A stretch of 64,000 bases of DNA from JANRLJ01 sp033762735 (GCA_033762735.1 JANRLJ010000084.1:38234-102233); one strand, 5' to 3'. Positions 18,219 through 27,582 are shown, counted from the stretch's first letter. Notes: a model not told the origin generated them from the sequence alone. Program-made: numbers and translations.

Positions 18219-19451
18219 TTACCCGCCGGGACGGACTTCAGCCTGACCAATCTCCGAGGCGACTTCCGCAGCAGTGCCATCCCCGTTCAGCCGCATCAAC
18301 CGCGCCGCCACAGAGCGCTGTTCCTGCCGCCAGCCATCCGGGGCAGACAGGTCAATCTGTCCGGCGGTAATCGCTTCGACCCACGCTTCACCGTTGGGCA
18401 CAAGGCTGAAATACAGCCCATTGGCCGCGCCAAAAATCTGCCCGACTGCCCAGCCTGGTCCGGTATAGACCTGTGTTCCTGCGCCCGCAGTCGCCCCCGG
18501 CAGTTGATAGAGCGACACCTGATACTGCGGGAAGGTCACGGCTTCCATGCCCGTATAAGCGGAAAAGGCAGCGGCTTCTTCCGGCGCAAGCGGGAGCGCT
18601 TCGGCCAGCAGCGTGCGCGTACTGTAGTAGGGTGTGCCGTCCGCACCCCAGCCGATCTGATCGAGCAGCGGGTCACTGGTCAGATCAGTCACCTGCCGCG
18701 CTTCCAGGTCAAGCAGCGCTACCGAGGAGGAGTCCCGCCGCACCACGAGCACCTGTCGTCCGTCACGGTTGACCTGTGCGCGGCTCAGATCGCTGCCCAG
18801 TTCCGTTGTGGTGCCGCTGGAAAGATCAAACAGGGCGAGTCCGATGCCGGTACAGGCCGTGCTGTGCAGGATGCCGTAGGGCGTGTTCTCGAATGTCAGC
18901 GCACTGCCGCCGAAACCTGCCTCGGCATTGTAGACCGCGTCCATTGGGAAGGGCGACCCACCGCCACAGCCGACTCCAAATCCAAAGCTCCCGACGCTCT
19001 GGGCTTCTGAGCCGTCGTCCACGCCGCGTACAAATACCGTCATCGTCGAGCCAGGGAGTCCATTGGGGAGTTCGGTAATGGCCGACGCATCCTCGACTGT
19101 GTAGATGATCTGGCTGCCATCACTGGTGAACGTCACCGGAAGATAGGAGACGCCTTCCGCGATCAGAACCGGACTCGATGCATTCGCATCCGTCAGCATG
19201 AGGCGGGTGGTAGTGCCATCATAAACCGTATAGGCCAGACGGTTGTTGTCCGCACTCCACGTCAGGTCGTAGTAGGCAATGTTCGGCCCTTCGACCAGAA
19301 GCGGCTCTCCGTTGCCGTAGAGATACAGGCTGCCATTCGTCACGGCGGCCAAAGTGGGAATGCCTGACTGTGCCTGTACGGTCGCAGCAGCCAGGGGCAT
19401 ACACAGCAAAAAAGCGCTCAACAGCGCCACAATTTTCCGGTAGATGGACAT
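18219..19451 (-). CDS. Secreted TolB-like beta-propeller protein
   Basis: The 410-residue product begins with a signal peptide (MSIYRKIVALLSAFLLCMPL, then AAATVQAQS as the likely cleavage region). The rest reads as TolB/WD-like propeller blades: LTWSADNNRLAYTVYD, VTFTSDGSQIIYTVED, QVNRDGRQVLVVRRD, IGWGADGTPYYSTR. It is probably exported and may bind partners or ligands; no catalytic motif is visible. The ATG at 19451 gives the signal peptide; an upstream open frame to 19496 adds a charged segment and is rejected. AAGGAG lies 12 bases upstream, which is rather far. Confidence 0.78.
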   Translation of the reverse strand: MSIYRKIVALLSAFLLCMPLAAATVQAQSGIPTLAAVTNGSLYLYGNGEPLLVEGPNIAYYDLTWSADNNRLAYTVYDGTTTRLMLTDANASSPVLIAEGVSYLPVTFTSDGSQIIYTVEDASAITELPNGLPGSTMTVFVRGVDDGSEAQSVGSFGFGVGCGGGSPFPMDAVYNAEAGFGGSALTFENTPYGILHSTACTGIGLALFDLSSGTTTELGSDLSRAQVNRDGRQVLVVRRDSSSVALLDLEARQVTDLTSDPLLDQIGWGADGTPYYSTRTLLAEALPLAPEEAAAFSAYTGMEAVTFPQYQVSLYQLPGATAGAGTQVYTGPGWAVGQIFGAANGLYFSLVPNGEAWVEAITAGQIDLSAPDGWRQEQRSVAARLMRLNGDGTAAEVASEIGQAEVRPGG

Positions 19452-19675
19452 CTCAATGACAAACTCCTTCAACCCGCGATCAGCATCCTTACACACGATG
19501 CCAGTGTCCAGTGTAGGGGCGATGCGGTTGTTTTACACGACGCTTGCCCGCTGATTGTACTACGTTCACGCCCAATCCAGTGGGAAATTAGGCCTAGCGT
19601 CTTTGGATTTTCTAACCCACATGCATGATTAACGTAAAATAACGTTTATATTGTGTTAATTCTTTGTCCCATATC

Positions 19676-19705
19676 TTGACACAGATTCGTGAACTTTCAT
19701 ATAAT
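19676..19705 (+). promoter_or_regulatory. Consensus sigma-70 promoter for yceD-sigA
   Basis: A perfect TTGACA (19676-19681) and a perfect TATAAT (19700-19705) are separated by 18 bases, about 60 bases before yceD. It is the best promoter seen in the window. Confidence 0.85.
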
Positions 19706-19766
19706 TTTGATATATCCAAAGGACATATTGGAACCCTTCCCAGCCTTACTGTAAAGGCCCACTGTA

Positions 19767-20291
19767 ATGAAACAATCGCAGAATTACATCAGCAACCGCG
19801 TTCTGAAGATCAATGTCGGCTTTCTGCTGAGCGATGGTCCGGCACACAGCCAGGACTCGGTCATTGATTTTCCCAAAGTGCGGGTGTCTGATGATCTCAC
19901 ACTTGAATACGTGCGCGGGCCGCTGCGCCTGAGCCGCACGTCCGAAGGTATTCTGGTGCAGGCCGACCTTGAAGCGGCGGTCGAAGCCGAATGTTACCGC
20001 TGTCTCGAAGCGACTGACAACGTTTTCCAGGTACATCTGGAAGAACTGTTTGCCACCGATGGGTCGGTGCAGACGGACTTCCGCGTCCATGATGACGGCA
20101 TTCTTGATCTGGCGCCGCTGCTGCGCGACGAAGCGCTGCTCGCCATCGACAACCGTGTTTTATGCCGCCCCGACTGCAAGGGTTTATGCCCGGAATGCGG
20201 GTCGAATCTCAACATTGTTCCATGCCAGTGTGAACTTGAGTCCGTTGATCCTCGCCTGGCCGCGCTCAAGAACCTGTTAGACACCCAATAA
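19767..20291 (+). CDS. yceD: YceD-family (DUF177) protein
   Basis: YceD proteins influence 23S rRNA accumulation and are usually encoded next to rpmF. The 174-residue product has the family core CYRCLEATDNVFQVHLEELF and the Cys-rich C-terminal part CRPDCKGLCPECGSNLN followed by CQCE and DPRLAALKNLL. These cysteines suggest a metal site. No rpmF follows; the next gene, 42 bases on, is the main sigma factor. A consensus promoter lies upstream, so the two are probably co-transcribed. Confidence 0.88.
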   Translation: MKQSQNYISNRVLKINVGFLLSDGPAHSQDSVIDFPKVRVSDDLTLEYVRGPLRLSRTSEGILVQADLEAAVEAECYRCLEATDNVFQVHLEELFATDGSVQTDFRVHDDGILDLAPLLRDEALLAIDNRVLCRPDCKGLCPECGSNLNIVPCQCELESVDPRLAALKNLLDTQ

Positions 20292-20333
20292 CTTATCCGT
20301 GTTATTCAGAGTCCCCAGGAGTAAAGCGTTCTT

Positions 20334-21446
20334 ATGGATTACGAAGCAGATTATGCATCAGAGTTAGATACGATGGCGGGCAGTGATTTTTTCGATGCCG
20401 AGCCAGAGGAGCCAACCTTCGACGATATGTTCCTCAACGATGTGGAGGGGGACGATCTGCTGCTCGAAGACGATTTACTCTCGGACGACTTTGAAGACGA
20501 GCTGGACGAAGAAGACGAGGACGAGCCGTTCGACATCCACGCCCTCTCATCCAGCGACACGGTCGGGCTGTATCTCAAGGAAATGGCGCGGGTGCCGCTG
20601 CTGAGCAATGAGGAAGAAATTGACCTGGCGATGCGGCTGGAAGCAGGCCTCGCCGCCGAAAAGAAACTGCTGAAAAACCCCGATCATCTCCGTGCCACCG
20701 AATGGCGCATCCTGGTGCAGGATGGCCTGAACGCCCGCGACCATCTGATTAAGGCCAATACCCGCCTGGTCGTCTCCATCGCCAAGAAGTACATGAGCCG
20801 GGGTGTTCCGTTCCTCGATCTGATTCAGGAGGGCAACCTGGGGCTGATGAAGGCGGTTGAGAAGTTTGACTACCGCCGGGGCTTCCGCTTCAGCACCTAC
20901 GCGACCTGGTGGATTCGCCAGACGATCACCCGTGCGGTGGCCGATCAGGGCCGCACCATTCGCGTCCCGGTTCACATGAGCGACCGCATCCGCAAGCTGT
21001 ACCGCGTGGCGCGCGAGCTGGAACAGCAGCACGGGCGCAAGCCGACGCTGGATGAAATGGCTGAGGCGATGGAGTGCGATACGCGCAAAGTCCAGTGGAT
21101 GCTGAAGGTGTCCTGGCAGCCGCTCAGCCTGGAGCATCCGGTCGGCGACGACGAGGACAGCGAACTCGGCAACTTCATCGAGAACGACGCTTCCCCCTCC
21201 CCCGCCCAGAGCGCCTATGACAAGATGCTGCGCGAGAAGATCGAGTCGCTGCTGGGGACGCTCACGCCGCGCGAAGCCCGTATTTTGCGGCTGCGTTTCG
21301 GCCTGCAGAATGGCCGCAGTTATACTTTGGAAGAAGTCGGGCAGAAGTTCGGCCTGACGCGCGAACGCATCCGGCAGATCGAAGGCCGGGCGCTGCGCCG
21401 CCTGCGCCATCCCCGCCGCAGCCGTCAACTGAGAGATTATCTGTAA
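20334..21446 (+). CDS. sigA: RNA polymerase primary sigma factor (SigA/RpoD-type)
   Basis: The 370-residue product starts with an acidic tail (residues about 1-70, runs of Asp and Glu). Next comes region 1.2 (TVGLYLKEMARVPLLSNEEE). Region 2 is highly conserved (PFLDLIQEGNLGLMKAVEKF, FRFSTYATWWIRQTITRAVA), followed by region 3. Region 4 ends with the -35-binding helix-turn-helix (TLEEVGQKFGLTRERIRQIE). It probably directs transcription of most housekeeping genes. AGGAG sits upstream of the ATG. A strong terminator follows about 90 bases after the stop. Confidence 0.92.
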   Translation: MDYEADYASELDTMAGSDFFDAEPEEPTFDDMFLNDVEGDDLLLEDDLLSDDFEDELDEEDEDEPFDIHALSSSDTVGLYLKEMARVPLLSNEEEIDLAMRLEAGLAAEKKLLKNPDHLRATEWRILVQDGLNARDHLIKANTRLVVSIAKKYMSRGVPFLDLIQEGNLGLMKAVEKFDYRRGFRFSTYATWWIRQTITRAVADQGRTIRVPVHMSDRIRKLYRVARELEQQHGRKPTLDEMAEAMECDTRKVQWMLKVSWQPLSLEHPVGDDEDSELGNFIENDASPSPAQSAYDKMLREKIESLLGTLTPREARILRLRFGLQNGRSYTLEEVGQKFGLTRERIRQIEGRALRRLRHPRRSRQLRDYL

Positions 21447-21480
21447 GATGTTATCAGTTTTTAGTGATTAGTTTTTAGTA

Positions 21481-21502
21481 GGGAGTACCCATGTGTACTC
21501 CC
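21481..21502 (+). other. Hairpin after sigA
   Basis: GGGAGTAC (21481-21488) pairs with GTACTCCC (21495-21502) around CCATGT. There is no T-run; it may protect the sigA mRNA end. Confidence 0.5.
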
Positions 21503-21535
21503 TCCAACGTTTGCCCATCCATCGCAAACATCAAC

Positions 21536-21559
21536 GGTGCTCAAAAGGGCACCTTTTTT
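21536..21559 (+). terminator. Rho-independent terminator downstream of sigA
   Basis: GGTGCTC pairs with GGGCACC (one G-U pair) around AAAA and is followed by TTTTTT. Confidence 0.82.
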
Positions 21560-21707
21560 GTTTCTCAATAATCGTCCCAAACGGTTCTCAACATCTCCTA
21601 AAAATAGCCGTCTGATTGCTGGACAAAACCTCAATTGGGTGTATTGTTTTCCATAAGTTTCGGCACATTTCGTGCCGCGTGAAATCTCTTCCTGAGGTGA
21701 ATCTGAC

Positions 21708-22493
21708 ATGGCTGAGTTTAACCATATGTACCAGCGGGCGACCTATTACGACATCGTGTTCAAGCGCGATGTGTCCCGCGAATTGGATTTTGTCTCCGAT
21801 CTATATTACCAGCGACAAGGCCGAAGTCCCTGCTCGCTGGTCGATCTCGCCTGCGGACCGGGCTATCATGCGCGCGCCTTCGCCAAACGCGGTGGCACGG
21901 CCTATGGACTGGATTTGCGGGCAGAGATGACGGCCTTCGCCGACGAACAGGCCAGGGCAGAAGGGGTTCAGGTCCACTGGCTGGCGGCGGATATGCGTCA
22001 CTTCCGGCTGGAAGAACCCGTTGACCTCATCATCAATATGTTCGATGGCATCGACTGCCTGAACAGCAACGAGGATTTACTGGCGCACTTCAACGCAGTC
22101 GCGCACAACCTCACGCCCGGCGGGCTGTATCTGCTCGACGTGACCCACCCGGCGCAGGTCGGTTATGGCTATTATGGCAGCTTCGCCTACAGCGGCGAAC
22201 GCGATGGCGTCTCGGTAGAGATCAAATGGGCGACCAACAAGCCATATGTCCATGCCCGCACTGGCGTGGCCGAAACCGAGATCGAGATGCACATCGACGA
22301 TCACGGGCAGAAGCACATCATCCGCGACTGCGCCCACGAACGCATCATCACCGCCCCCGAAATTGAACTCTTCTGCTGGCTGAGCGACGGCCTGCGCATC
22401 CTCGATTTTTACGGCGACTTCGACCTGAACCAGCCGCTTGATAATTCCCCCACGTCCCGCCGCATGATCGGTGTCCTGCAAAAATTTGGCTAA
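21708..22493 (+). CDS. Class I SAM-dependent methyltransferase
   Basis: The 261-residue protein has the Rossmann-type methyltransferase motif I LVDLACGPGYHARAFAKRG near residue 44, motif II YGLDLRAEM, and LAADMRHFRLEEPVDLIINM as the following acidic and post-II segments. The C-terminal half is beta-rich (DVTHPAQVGYGYYG). The substrate cannot be inferred; methyltransferases of this type act on small molecules, including some in lipid or quinone pathways. It is monocistronic, with TTCCTGAGGTGAATCTGAC before the ATG. It converges with galE. Confidence 0.85.
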   Translation: MAEFNHMYQRATYYDIVFKRDVSRELDFVSDLYYQRQGRSPCSLVDLACGPGYHARAFAKRGGTAYGLDLRAEMTAFADEQARAEGVQVHWLAADMRHFRLEEPVDLIINMFDGIDCLNSNEDLLAHFNAVAHNLTPGGLYLLDVTHPAQVGYGYYGSFAYSGERDGVSVEIKWATNKPYVHARTGVAETEIEMHIDDHGQKHIIRDCAHERIITAPEIELFCWLSDGLRILDFYGDFDLNQPLDNSPTSRRMIGVLQKFG

Positions 22494-22629
22494 GGGACTT
22501 TAGGGTACAGCCCTGTTTTTAACCTTCAACCGAAATCTTTTCAGACTCGTTGGCTGCCTGCCAGGTTTATTTGCGTAGGTGTGGAGTGGCAATCTACTAT
22601 TGCTATCGTCCTGAATGACCCTTGTGTTG

Positions 22630-22657
22630 GTAGGACACGGCATGTCCGTGTCCCTAC
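22630..22657. repeat. Palindromic intergenic element (GACACGG type)
   Basis: GTAGGACACGG pairs with CCGTGTCCCTAC around CATGT. It shares its arms with the element at 31807-31824, and lies between two convergent genes. Confidence 0.75.
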
Positions 22658-22690
22658 TCGGCACTTTCGACTCGGTACTCGTTACTTATA
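22656..22690 (-). repeat. Heptamer repeat overlapping the galE stop codon
   Basis: On the minus strand the units AACGAGT, ACCGAGT, CGAAAGT and GCCGAGT follow one another. The same units occur at 48622-48670. The first unit overlaps the galE stop (22682-22684). Confidence 0.8.
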
Positions 22691-23668
22691 CCCGTGTGGA
22701 TGGCTCTGATGCCAGTTCCAGGCCGTTTTGATAATGGCTTCCAGGCTGTCATATTCCGGTTCCCAGCCCAGTTCAGCCATGATGCGGGTGCTGTCCGCCA
22801 CCAGACGCGGCAGATCACCCGCGCGGCGTTCGCCAAAGGTGGCGGGAATAGGATGCCCGGTGACGGCGCGGGCGGTCTCCAGCACTTGCAGCACGGAATA
22901 GCCCTGCCCGCTGCCCAGGTTATAGACGCGGCTCTCGCCGTCTTCCAGCGCCTGCATCGCCAGGATATGGGCTGACGCTAAATCCATCACATGCACATAA
23001 TCACGGATAGCCGTGCCGTCGGGCGTGTCGTAATCGTTCCCATAGACCAGCACCCTTTCCCGCTGGCCGAGCGCCACTTGCAGCACAATCGGGACGAGGT
23101 GCGTTTCGGGGTCGTGCGCCTCGCCGATATGCCCGTTGGGGTGCGCACCGCTGGCGTTGAAATAGCGCAGGCAGCAGTATTTCAGCCCGTAGATGCGATC
23201 CATCCAGGCCAGCAGGCGTTCCCCGGCGTATTTCGTCTCGCCGTAGATGCTGCCGGGGATGAGGGGTTCGTCCTCGCGGATGGGGATGCGTTCGGGCTTG
23301 TCGTAGAGGTTGGCGGTGGAGGACAGGATAAAGCGCTGGATTCCGTTCCCAGTGACGTGTTCCAGCAGGTTAATCATGCCGGTGATGTTGTCGCGCAGGT
23401 ACTTGAACGGCTTCTGCATACTCTCGCCCACCTGAATGTGTGAGGCGAAGTGCATCACGCCGTCGAACCCGGTGTGCTGCGCGAACAAGGCGGCCAGTTC
23501 GTCCTGGTTCATCAGGTCGCCCTGCACGAAGACCGCATCCTTATGCACGGCTTCCCGGTGTCCTGCCACCAGATTGTCATACACCACGACCTGATGCCCC
23601 TGGTGAATCAGCAGTTCAACCACATGGCTGCCGATGTAGCCCGCGCCCCCTGTGACCAGAATTTTCAT
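22682..23668 (-). CDS. galE: UDP-glucose 4-epimerase
   Basis: This extended short-chain dehydrogenase interconverts UDP-glucose and UDP-galactose in the cytoplasm. The 328-residue product has the NAD motif VTGGAGYIGSHVVELL at the N-terminus. It also has the catalytic SIYGETKYAGERLL (Tyr and Lys), LRYFNASGAH and the sugar-binding GDDYDTPDGTAIRDYVHV-like segment (reading GNDYDTPDGT here). The start at 23668 gives the standard N-terminus; the longer open frame to 23746 is rejected. The last codons and stop lie inside a heptamer repeat. No galK or galT is adjacent; it probably serves polysaccharide synthesis. Confidence 0.93.
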   Translation of the reverse strand: MKILVTGGAGYIGSHVVELLIHQGHQVVVYDNLVAGHREAVHKDAVFVQGDLMNQDELAALFAQHTGFDGVMHFASHIQVGESMQKPFKYLRDNITGMINLLEHVTGNGIQRFILSSTANLYDKPERIPIREDEPLIPGSIYGETKYAGERLLAWMDRIYGLKYCCLRYFNASGAHPNGHIGEAHDPETHLVPIVLQVALGQRERVLVYGNDYDTPDGTAIRDYVHVMDLASAHILAMQALEDGESRVYNLGSGQGYSVLQVLETARAVTGHPIPATFGERRAGDLPRLVADSTRIMAELGWEPEYDSLEAIIKTAWNWHQSHPHGYK

Positions 23669-23849
23669 ACCGTTTCCCTTTTGTGCGACGGATATACCGC
23701 GAATTATACACGGCAGCGTTGTGGAAAGATCAGCGGTGACTCGCAAGCAGCGTAGGCTGAGCGTGGGAAATTCGGCGGAAACGCAGCGGGCAGCGGTGTT
23801 ACAATCGGTTCAACTGATTTTCACACCATTCAACAGAAGGAGATGTCCT

Positions 23850-25538
23850 ATGCTGCGTCGATTATGGATTGTCGTGCTGCTGTTCGTCCTGGTGACGGTC
23901 GCGGCGGCTCAGGGTGCGCCCGACCAGATCAATCTGGCGCTGGCCGATCTTAGCACCCGGCTCGGTTTTCCCGTTACGCTGGAGATTCTCGATAACTGGA
24001 ACTGGTCACAGGACGATTATCCCGACACCAGCCTCGGCTGTCCCCAGGCCGGGCAGGCTTATAACCCGCTCATCACCGTCGGCTATCGCTTCGAGCTGAC
24101 TTACGGCGGCAGCATTTATGACTATCGCGTGGCCGCTGATCGCAGTATTGTCCTCCTGTGCAGTGTGACGCCGCTGGGCGAAACCACACCCGAAGCCACG
24201 ACCCCTCTCGAAGAGGCGGTCAGCAATCCGCTGTGTCCGGTGCCGCCCGCTGGCATTGTCTATCCCGTGACTCGTCTGACCGTCGAAATTCAGGGGCGCG
24301 TGGTGCCCGGTTTGCCCAATAACGTCCGCGCCGAACCGAACACGAGCGCGGCACTGGTAGGGGAAATTCCCGGCGGCGGTGTGTTCACCGTCGTGGCAGG
24401 GCCTCAGTGCGACGCGACCGGGCTGGTGTGGTGGCAGGTCGATTTTGATGGGCTGATCGGCTGGACGGCGGAAGGCGCGAATGGGCAGTACTTCATCGAA
24501 CCTGCTCCTGGTGCGCTGCTGCCCACTGACCGCGCCGTGATTGCCCTTGAAAACGCCGCACAGTTGAACGAACTCTCGCGTTTGCAGGGCAATTTTGCGC
24601 CTGCGCTGGCCTGGGTGCAGGAAGCCGCCCCTGATGGCACAACGCCCACGCCTGCACAGTTGATTGCGCTGGGCGACCTCGGCGCAAACGGCGCATGGAT
24701 TTATGACACAGCGGCACTCGAACAGGCTCCCCGCATCCTTGACACAGAAACGCGCCTGACCCAAATCGCGGTTGGGCCAGATGCCATCCTGCCTCTGTTT
24801 GGCGCGAATGACGGCACGATTCGCCTTTGGGACATCCGCACCACTGCGCCGCTGCTGGAACGCGCCCAGCTTCAAAGCCAGGCTGATCCGGTGACAGCGG
24901 TGGCTTTTAGCGCGGATGGGACGACGCTGGCCGCCGCTGGTGGTCGCGCCATTTTGCAGCAGGACGTGCCGGAAAATCAGTACGCGATTGCGACCTGGGA
25001 TGTGGAAACCGTGTCGCTGCGTCCGGTCGCGCTGCGCGGGCACACCAACGAGGTCATGGTGCTGGCGTTCGGCATCGATAATACGACGCTCTATTCCGCC
25101 AGCCTGGACGGAACCGTTCGCACATGGAATGTACAGACGGGGGAATCGACGGTGCTGTATGACGGCGGCGTTTCCATCAATGACATAGCCTTGAGCGCAG
25201 ATGGTGCGCAGATTGCACTGGCGACGGTCGGGCAGGTCGTGCTGCTGAATGCGACCAGTGGTGAAGCGCTGGCGACGATTGCGACTCCGGCAGCTGCCAA
25301 CAGCGTGAGCTTTAGTCCGGAGGGAACGCTGCTTGCAGTGGCAGGTGCGGATGGCCTTGTGTCGGTGCTTGATGCCGCTGCAATGGCCGAAGGCAGCGAC
25401 CAACCGCTGATTACCACCCTGAGCGGGCACGACGGTGCGGTTGAAGCGGTGGCCTTCAGCCCGGATGGGTCATTAATCGCGACGCTGGGCGAGGATAACA
25501 CCCTCCGTCTGTGGGGCGTGGTGGAAAGCGTGGGCTAA
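23850..25538 (+). CDS. Secreted protein with SH3-like domain and WD40 propeller
   Basis: The 562-residue product has a signal peptide (MLRRLWIVVLLFVLVTVAAA). Residues about 130-220 contain an SH3-like unit (NNVRAEPNTSAALVGEIPGG, then WWQVDFDGLIGWTAEG). From about residue 300 to the end are WD40 repeats: LFGANDGTIRLWDI, GIDNTTLYSASLDGTVRTWN, VAFSPDGSLIATLGEDNTLR. It is probably an extracellular or wall-associated binding protein. The ATG at 23850 has AAGGAG eight bases upstream; the longer frame to 23652 runs antisense into galE and is rejected. The gene ends at a strong terminator. Confidence 0.85.
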   Translation: MLRRLWIVVLLFVLVTVAAAQGAPDQINLALADLSTRLGFPVTLEILDNWNWSQDDYPDTSLGCPQAGQAYNPLITVGYRFELTYGGSIYDYRVAADRSIVLLCSVTPLGETTPEATTPLEEAVSNPLCPVPPAGIVYPVTRLTVEIQGRVVPGLPNNVRAEPNTSAALVGEIPGGGVFTVVAGPQCDATGLVWWQVDFDGLIGWTAEGANGQYFIEPAPGALLPTDRAVIALENAAQLNELSRLQGNFAPALAWVQEAAPDGTTPTPAQLIALGDLGANGAWIYDTAALEQAPRILDTETRLTQIAVGPDAILPLFGANDGTIRLWDIRTTAPLLERAQLQSQADPVTAVAFSADGTTLAAAGGRAILQQDVPENQYAIATWDVETVSLRPVALRGHTNEVMVLAFGIDNTTLYSASLDGTVRTWNVQTGESTVLYDGGVSINDIALSADGAQIALATVGQVVLLNATSGEALATIATPAAANSVSFSPEGTLLAVAGADGLVSVLDAAAMAEGSDQPLITTLSGHDGAVEAVAFSPDGSLIATLGEDNTLRLWGVVESVG

Positions 25539-25561
25539 GCGCTTTCTCCATTTTCATCATC

Positions 25562-25600
25562 AGAGGGGCGAAGCGTTCACAGCAGTTCGCCCCTCTTTTG
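25562..25600 (+). terminator. Rho-independent terminator
   Basis: AGAGGGGCGAA (25562-25572) pairs with TTCGCCCCTCT (25586-25596) and is followed by TTTTGTTG. It lies 23 bases after the WD40 gene. Confidence 0.88.
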
Positions 25601-25684
25601 TTGTTTCTTCTTTGTATCTGGCGCAGCTTTATGGTTCAATCAGGAATGGTGCAGGCGTTGGTTGATAAATCCCGGACTGATTGA

Positions 25685-26881
25685 ATGACGGCCAAATCCC
25701 CAAGCAAGCTCACCTCCGGTGATAATCCGATGGAGGACAACCTCGTTCACAGGCTGCTGGTCATCTCTGAACGGATGCAAAAGCTGCCGCCGCTGGTGGT
25801 CGTTCTGGAAATTACCGCGTTCGCCCTGATGCTTTATGGGCTGTTCGTGCTGAGGCGCAACACTACAGAAGGCATTGTCATCGGCATCAGTTTTGCCCTG
25901 TTCAGCCTGCTCGACTGGTTCGCGCTGTGGCGGCTACCCCGTGCTGGACTGAGCTATGGGCCAGACCGTCCTCCGGCGATGGCGCTGGCGGCGCTGCGGG
26001 CGTTTCTGCTGCTGATCGTCGGCATTGCAGGCCTGTCGTGGTTTGTGGCGCTGCTGGTCAATATCACCCTTTCCGCTGTAGCTTTTTACGCCACCTGGAT
26101 TGCCCCGTTTCGTCTGGGCGTGACCTATCAGGAAAAGGTGACTCACGACCTCCCCTCCGGGACGAAAATCCGTGTGCTGCATATTGCCGATCTGCATGTG
26201 GAGCGGCTGACCAAACGCGAACACCGCCTGAACGCGCAGATCACAATGCTCAAACCCGATGTAATCGTCTTCTCCGGTGATTTCGTCAATATCTCCTACA
26301 AGGACGATCCCTATGCCGAGGCCGCGATCCGCAACCTGATCGGCGCGTGGAGTGCTCCTCTGGGAGTCTATTGTGTACCGGGGACGTACACGGTCGAACC
26401 GCTGGAACGGGTACAGGCCTTTGTGCGGGGACTGGACAATATCCGCCTGCTGCTGGATGAGTGGGTGCGGTTGCCTCTCACGGGCGCGGGCGAGTTCTGG
26501 CTGCTGGGGATGGTCACGACCCATTATCTGGACGTTGACCGGGAAAAGCCCTATGCCCTGATCCGCGACCTTCCCGCCGAGGGCCGTGATGGATTCCGCC
26601 TGATGCTCACCCATTCCCCCGATGTTGCGCCAGAAGCCGATAGCGCCGGGTATGACCTGTACCTGTGCGGGCATACACACGGCGGTCAACTGCGTCTGCC
26701 GTTCATCGGCCCGCTGCTGACCGGGAGCCACGTGGGGCGGCGCTTTGTTATGGGGCGTTACGACCTGCAAAATCTGACGCTCTACACCTCGCGTGGGGTG
26801 GGTATGGAGGGCTGGGGAGCGCCACGCGCACGGTTCCTCTGCCCGCCGGAAGTGATCCTGTGGGAAATCAAAGGTGTGTAA
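25685..26881 (+). CDS. Membrane-anchored metallophosphoesterase with altered active site
   Basis: The 398-residue product has four hydrophobic segments in its first 145 residues (for example FALMLYGLFVL, GISFALFSLLDWFAL, FLLLIVGIAGLSWFVALLV). A calcineurin-like phosphoesterase domain follows. Motifs I (IADLHVERL), II (VFSGDFVN), IV (LTHSPD) and V (GHTHGGQLRLPF) are intact. Motif III, normally GNHD/E, reads VPGTYTVEP, so the Asn ligand and the catalytic His are missing. Otherwise it resembles YkuE-like proteins. Activity may be lost or altered. The start could also be ATG 25730, which begins MEDNLVHR. Confidence 0.82.
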   Translation: MTAKSPSKLTSGDNPMEDNLVHRLLVISERMQKLPPLVVVLEITAFALMLYGLFVLRRNTTEGIVIGISFALFSLLDWFALWRLPRAGLSYGPDRPPAMALAALRAFLLLIVGIAGLSWFVALLVNITLSAVAFYATWIAPFRLGVTYQEKVTHDLPSGTKIRVLHIADLHVERLTKREHRLNAQITMLKPDVIVFSGDFVNISYKDDPYAEAAIRNLIGAWSAPLGVYCVPGTYTVEPLERVQAFVRGLDNIRLLLDEWVRLPLTGAGEFWLLGMVTTHYLDVDREKPYALIRDLPAEGRDGFRLMLTHSPDVAPEADSAGYDLYLCGHTHGGQLRLPFIGPLLTGSHVGRRFVMGRYDLQNLTLYTSRGVGMEGWGAPRARFLCPPEVILWEIKGV

Positions 26882-26936
26882 GGCGCATCCGGTCAAAACG
26901 GGGTAGACTCTTATCCAGCACAGGAAAGGGACTTTC

Positions 26937-27464
26937 ATGCGTCGTTGGGTTTTGGTCGTCGTGGCACTGCTGATGATGGCAGGGATAGGCGCATGTGATC
27001 TGCGCCCACCGCCGCCCACACGAACCCGCCTGATCGTCAATACCCTGCCGCCTTCTCTCACACCAGAACGCACCGCGACTGCCGTCGCCCAAATCAGCTC
27101 CATTCCCAGAAGAACACCTTCACGCACTCCTGTTCCTCCTGCCACACGAACACGCGCCGTCACCCAATCAGTGCGTCCACAGCCGACTCCGGTCTGCAAC
27201 GATGCCCCGCCCACCCGTCTGATCCTGGGTGAACGCGGTCGGGTGCTGGCAGAAGACCCACGTCCACTGAATGTCCGTTCCGGCCCGGGGACGGATTACC
27301 GTATTTTCGGACGGCTGGAGGTGATGGAAGTGTTCGTCGTCGTGGATGGGCCGATGTGCGGCGACGGCTATGCCTGGTTCAAAATTCAGCGCGGCATCTT
27401 AGAGGGATGGATTGCTGAAGGCGACCTGGGGATTTATTACGTAGAACCCTTCCTGCCGGGTTGA
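26937..27464 (+). CDS. SH3-domain lipoprotein
   Basis: The 175-residue product has a lipoprotein signal (MRRWVLVVVALLMMAGIGAC, lipobox IGAC with the Cys at residue 20). A Pro/Thr/Arg-rich linker follows (residues about 22-85). The SH3-like domain (PLNVRSGPGTDYRIFGRLEV, then GDGYAWFKIQRG and EGWIAEG) covers about residues 100-170. It probably sits on the outer face of the membrane and binds wall components. It is followed after 36 bases by a tRNA gene. Confidence 0.82.
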   Translation: MRRWVLVVVALLMMAGIGACDLRPPPPTRTRLIVNTLPPSLTPERTATAVAQISSIPRRTPSRTPVPPATRTRAVTQSVRPQPTPVCNDAPPTRLILGERGRVLAEDPRPLNVRSGPGTDYRIFGRLEVMEVFVVVDGPMCGDGYAWFKIQRGILEGWIAEGDLGIYYVEPFLPG

Positions 27465-27500
27465 CGCAAGGGGAGAATTTCAGTAGACTACAAACAATGA

Positions 27501-27582
27501 GGGGCAGTGGCGCAACCGGCTGACGCGGCCGACTTAAAATCGGCTTCCTTCGGGAATGTGGGTTCGAATCCCACCTGCCTCA
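27501..27582 (+). tRNA. tRNA-Leu (anticodon UAA)
   Basis: The 82-nt gene folds as a class II tRNA. The acceptor GGGGCAG pairs with CTGCCTC (one G-U). The anticodon stem GCCGA/TCGGC encloses loop CTTAAAA with anticodon TAA. A long variable arm (TTCCTTCGGGAA) and T-arm GTGGG-TTCGAAT-CCCAC follow, then discriminator A. The 3' CCA is not encoded. Confidence 0.95.

Noticed and set aside
20292..20333. Expected rpmF after yceD
   Set aside because: The gap is only 42 bases and leads into the sigma factor; no L32 coding sequence is present.
27501..27582. tRNA as an integration site
   Set aside because: No integrase gene or duplicated tRNA 3' end is seen nearby.
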